A DNA stretch of 64,000 nucleotides, taken from NCBI GenBank assembly GCA_016787895.1, contig JAEUTN010000014.1, positions 496,001-560,000 on the forward strand, written 5' to 3'. The notes beneath the pieces were generated by a model. That model searched no databases, had not been told where the DNA came from, and saw only the letters and a list, made by a program, of their open reading frames with translations. Shown piece by piece: positions 62,709 through 64,000 of this stretch. Every line of letters begins with the position of its first letter. The stretch's first letter is position 1. The position numbers and the translations under genes were made by a program. The stretch is from Bacteroidia bacterium. GTDB lineage: Bacteria > Bacteroidota > Bacteroidia > B-17B0 > Aurantibacillaceae.

Positions 62709-62716
62709 TAATTTTA
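62709..62716 (+). promoter_or_regulatory. Near-consensus -7 box (TAATTTTA) of mqnA
   Basis: TAATTTTA differs from the consensus only at its last base and ends exactly 6 nt before GTG 62723, which helps choose that start. Confidence 0.35.
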
Positions 62717-62722
62717 CAGCCT

Positions 62723-63481
62723 GTGAATCAGGAAAAAATCAAAGTTTCAATTGTTAACTACACCAACACCCTGCCCTTTAAATGGGCCCTGAAACGCAGT
62801 ACCCTCTTATCCAGGATGGATTTGCAGGAGGACATTCCGAGCATTTGTGCTCAAAAACTAAAATTTGGGCAGGTGGATTTAGCCCTGGTGCCGGTGGCCC
62901 TGCTGCCTGAACTGAATAACTACACTATAGTGAGCGGGTTTTGTATTGGAGCAAAAGGAAAAGTGGATACGGTAAAACTTTATGCAAAGGTGCCCTTTCA
63001 TGAAATGAAAGAAGTGAGCCTCGACTACCAATCCAAAAGTTCAAATGCACTGGCCAGGGTTTTGTTTCAGCATTTTTGGAAAATACCTGTGCAATACAAA
63101 GACGCCTTGCCGGGTTTTGAAAAAAACGTAGAGGGAAATCAAGCCATAGTAGTTATTGGTGACAGAACCTTCGGGCTGAATGGAAAATTCCCTTACGAAT
63201 ACGATTTGGCCGAAGAATGGCAAAAAGCAACCGGACTGCCCTTTGTGTTTGCCTGTTGGGTTAGCACCAAACTACTCGACCCTGCTTTCATTAAACAGTT
63301 TGATGAATGTTTGTTTTATGGGGTTCAGCACGTTGTAACAGCGGTTGAAGACATGGGAAACGAAAGTCCAATCAACAAACAGAATACTCTGGAATACCTC
63401 ACCAAGCGCATTGACTACAAGCTTGACGAAGAAAAACGGAAAGCGCTGAACCTTTTTCTTGATTTAATGCAAACTATTTAA
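62723..63481 (+). CDS. mqnA: Chorismate dehydratase MqnA (futalosine menaquinone pathway)
   Basis: MqnA turns chorismate into 3-[(1-carboxyvinyl)oxy]benzoate, the first step of the futalosine route to menaquinone. The 252-residue protein has the opening KVSIVNYTNTLPFKWAL (with the SxxNTxP-type substrate loop), GQVDLALVPVALLPEL, VSLDYQSKSSNALARVLF and VVIGDRTFGLNGKF (~145). It belongs to the MqnA/MqnD fold; the VNYTNTLPF and FPYEYDLAEEW wording fits MqnA. GTG 62723 is chosen over the upstream in-frame ATG 62654, which would overlap the divergent purM promoter. Confidence 0.88.
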   Translation: MNQEKIKVSIVNYTNTLPFKWALKRSTLLSRMDLQEDIPSICAQKLKFGQVDLALVPVALLPELNNYTIVSGFCIGAKGKVDTVKLYAKVPFHEMKEVSLDYQSKSSNALARVLFQHFWKIPVQYKDALPGFEKNVEGNQAIVVIGDRTFGLNGKFPYEYDLAEEWQKATGLPFVFACWVSTKLLDPAFIKQFDECLFYGVQHVVTAVEDMGNESPINKQNTLEYLTKRIDYKLDEEKRKALNLFLDLMQTI

Positions 63482-63688
63482 TCCACCCCCTGCGGCTTCC
63501 CAGTTTCAAACTTTACTTTCATCTCTTCAGGCTCTGCGTAAAAAAATAGTTAGAATAACCTTTCTTTCACGTTAATTACAAAGGGTTTTGGTTAAACTCT
63601 TCGCGCAGGTAAAATCAATGTTCCTAAATTCTATTCATTCTTAATCTTTTCTTCATGCAAGGCTAACTCCCAGGGAGCACTGCCCGTC

Positions 63689-63696
63689 TAATTTTG
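63689..63696 (+). promoter_or_regulatory. -7 promoter box (TAATTTTG) of the 63720 gene
   Basis: TAATTTTG matches the consensus and ends 23 nt before the ATG at 63720. The rest of the 63482-63719 gap shows nothing recognisable. Confidence 0.45.
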
Positions 63697-63719
63697 GGGC
63701 TCATTAAACTCTAAACAAC

Positions 63720-64000
63720 ATGACAAAGAATTTTACAACACTAATTTGCGCACTCGGACTGATGGGTCTTGGTCAGGCGCAAACACTTCAAACCGGGCCT
63801 AGCACTACCGTTAGTCCTGGTATGTACCCTACGGTTGCCGGAGGAACTATGGTTTCAATACTTCATGCCGGTGAAAGCATTGGCGGATATACCCTATCCG
63901 GACTTGGTGATGGCATGGGAGCCTATGAGGCAGGCGGATCTACTTTTACTGTTTTGATCAATCACGAAATGGGAAATACTGTTGGAGCAACACGTGCACA
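63720..64000 (+). CDS. Exported protein, 5' part only (runs off the window)
   Basis: ATG 63720 opens a frame to the right edge (93 codons seen). It starts with a signal peptide (MTKNFTTLICALGLMGLGQAQ) and continues as TVSPGMYPTVAGGTMVSILH and LSGLGDGMGAYEAGGSTFTV then LINHEMGNTVGATRA. The wording GDGMGAY followed by LINHEMG recalls PhoX-like or DUF839-type secreted phosphatase proteins, but so little is present that this is a weak guess. A T9SS tail may lie downstream. Confidence 0.6.
   Translation, partial: MTKNFTTLICALGLMGLGQAQTLQTGPSTTVSPGMYPTVAGGTMVSILHAGESIGGYTLSGLGDGMGAYEAGGSTFTVLINHEMGNTVGATRA

Noticed and set aside
62654-62722. Longer N-terminus for mqnA from ATG 62654
   Set aside because: It would overlap the divergent PurM-like gene's start and promoter and adds residues with no family match; GTG 62723 follows a -7 box at the usual distance.

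Overview
This 64 kb window is chromosomal DNA from a member of the Bacteroidota; I cannot place it below phylum from sequence alone. Supporting signs are promoter boxes of the Bacteroidota form TAnnTTTG, absence of Shine-Dalgarno-like spacing upstream of most genes, at least five secreted proteins ending in a type IX secretion (T9SS) C-terminal sorting domain, a PorE-like TPR/beta-propeller envelope protein, a MurF-Alr fusion and a futalosine-type menaquinone gene (mqnA). No tRNA, rRNA, CRISPR array, insertion sequence or prophage was found. Most of the window is ordinary core genome, densely packed, with many 4-20 nt gene overlaps.

Layout. 1-3.5 kb: a cut-off PorE-like protein (minus) and prfC. 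3.6-11.3 kb: an eight-gene Fe-S assembly operon (HesB/IscA-type carrier, sufB, a GT-C-like membrane protein, sufC, sufD, sufS, sufE, DUF59/sufT) behind a good promoter and an overlapping set of inverted repeats that looks like an operator. 11.3-16.2 kb: a structured intergenic repeat, clpX, two unrelated nucleotidyltransferase modules (a small-ORF/DUF6036-like pair and a MntA-HepT toxin-antitoxin pair) around pepT, and a short broken secreted gene. 17-24 kb: pabB and nadD (divergent), a second copy of the structured repeat, an M28 peptidase operon, tdk and murF-alr. 24-30 kb: a repeat-containing T9SS cargo protein, a MazG-like enzyme, mscS, a UbiD-family decarboxylase and cinA. 30-39.7 kb (minus): SET protein-pth-holB, and an overlapping mfd-histidine kinase-BtuF/FecCD/ATPase operon. 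39.8-44.7 kb: two tandem Omp28-like T9SS proteins plus a third T9SS cargo. 44.8-51.5 kb: a transaldolase-like enzyme fused to KdsD-type CBS domains followed by a KdsC-type phosphatase, a sterol-desaturase-family hydroxylase, an SF1 helicase, a DUF1801/zinc/alpha-CTD fusion and another T9SS cargo. 51.5-64 kb: membrane proteins, an M61 peptidase, a SUI1 factor, a serine hydrolase, two divergent peroxiredoxins, rnhB, a large membrane-anchored protein, a PurM-like enzyme, mqnA and a cut-off secreted protein.

The most interesting points are (i) two intergenic elements of about 145 nt (11412-11559 and 18706-18847) that differ in sequence but fold into the same three-stem plan, with compensatory changes in the closing helix; (ii) the aldolase-CBS fusion with two altered catalytic positions next to a KdsC-like phosphatase, hinting at an undescribed sugar-acid or sugar-phosphate route; (iii) a glycosyltransferase-like membrane protein locked inside the suf operon; and (iv) a recurring arrangement of the -7 promoter box exactly 6 nt before the start codon, suggesting leaderless or near-leaderless mRNAs.
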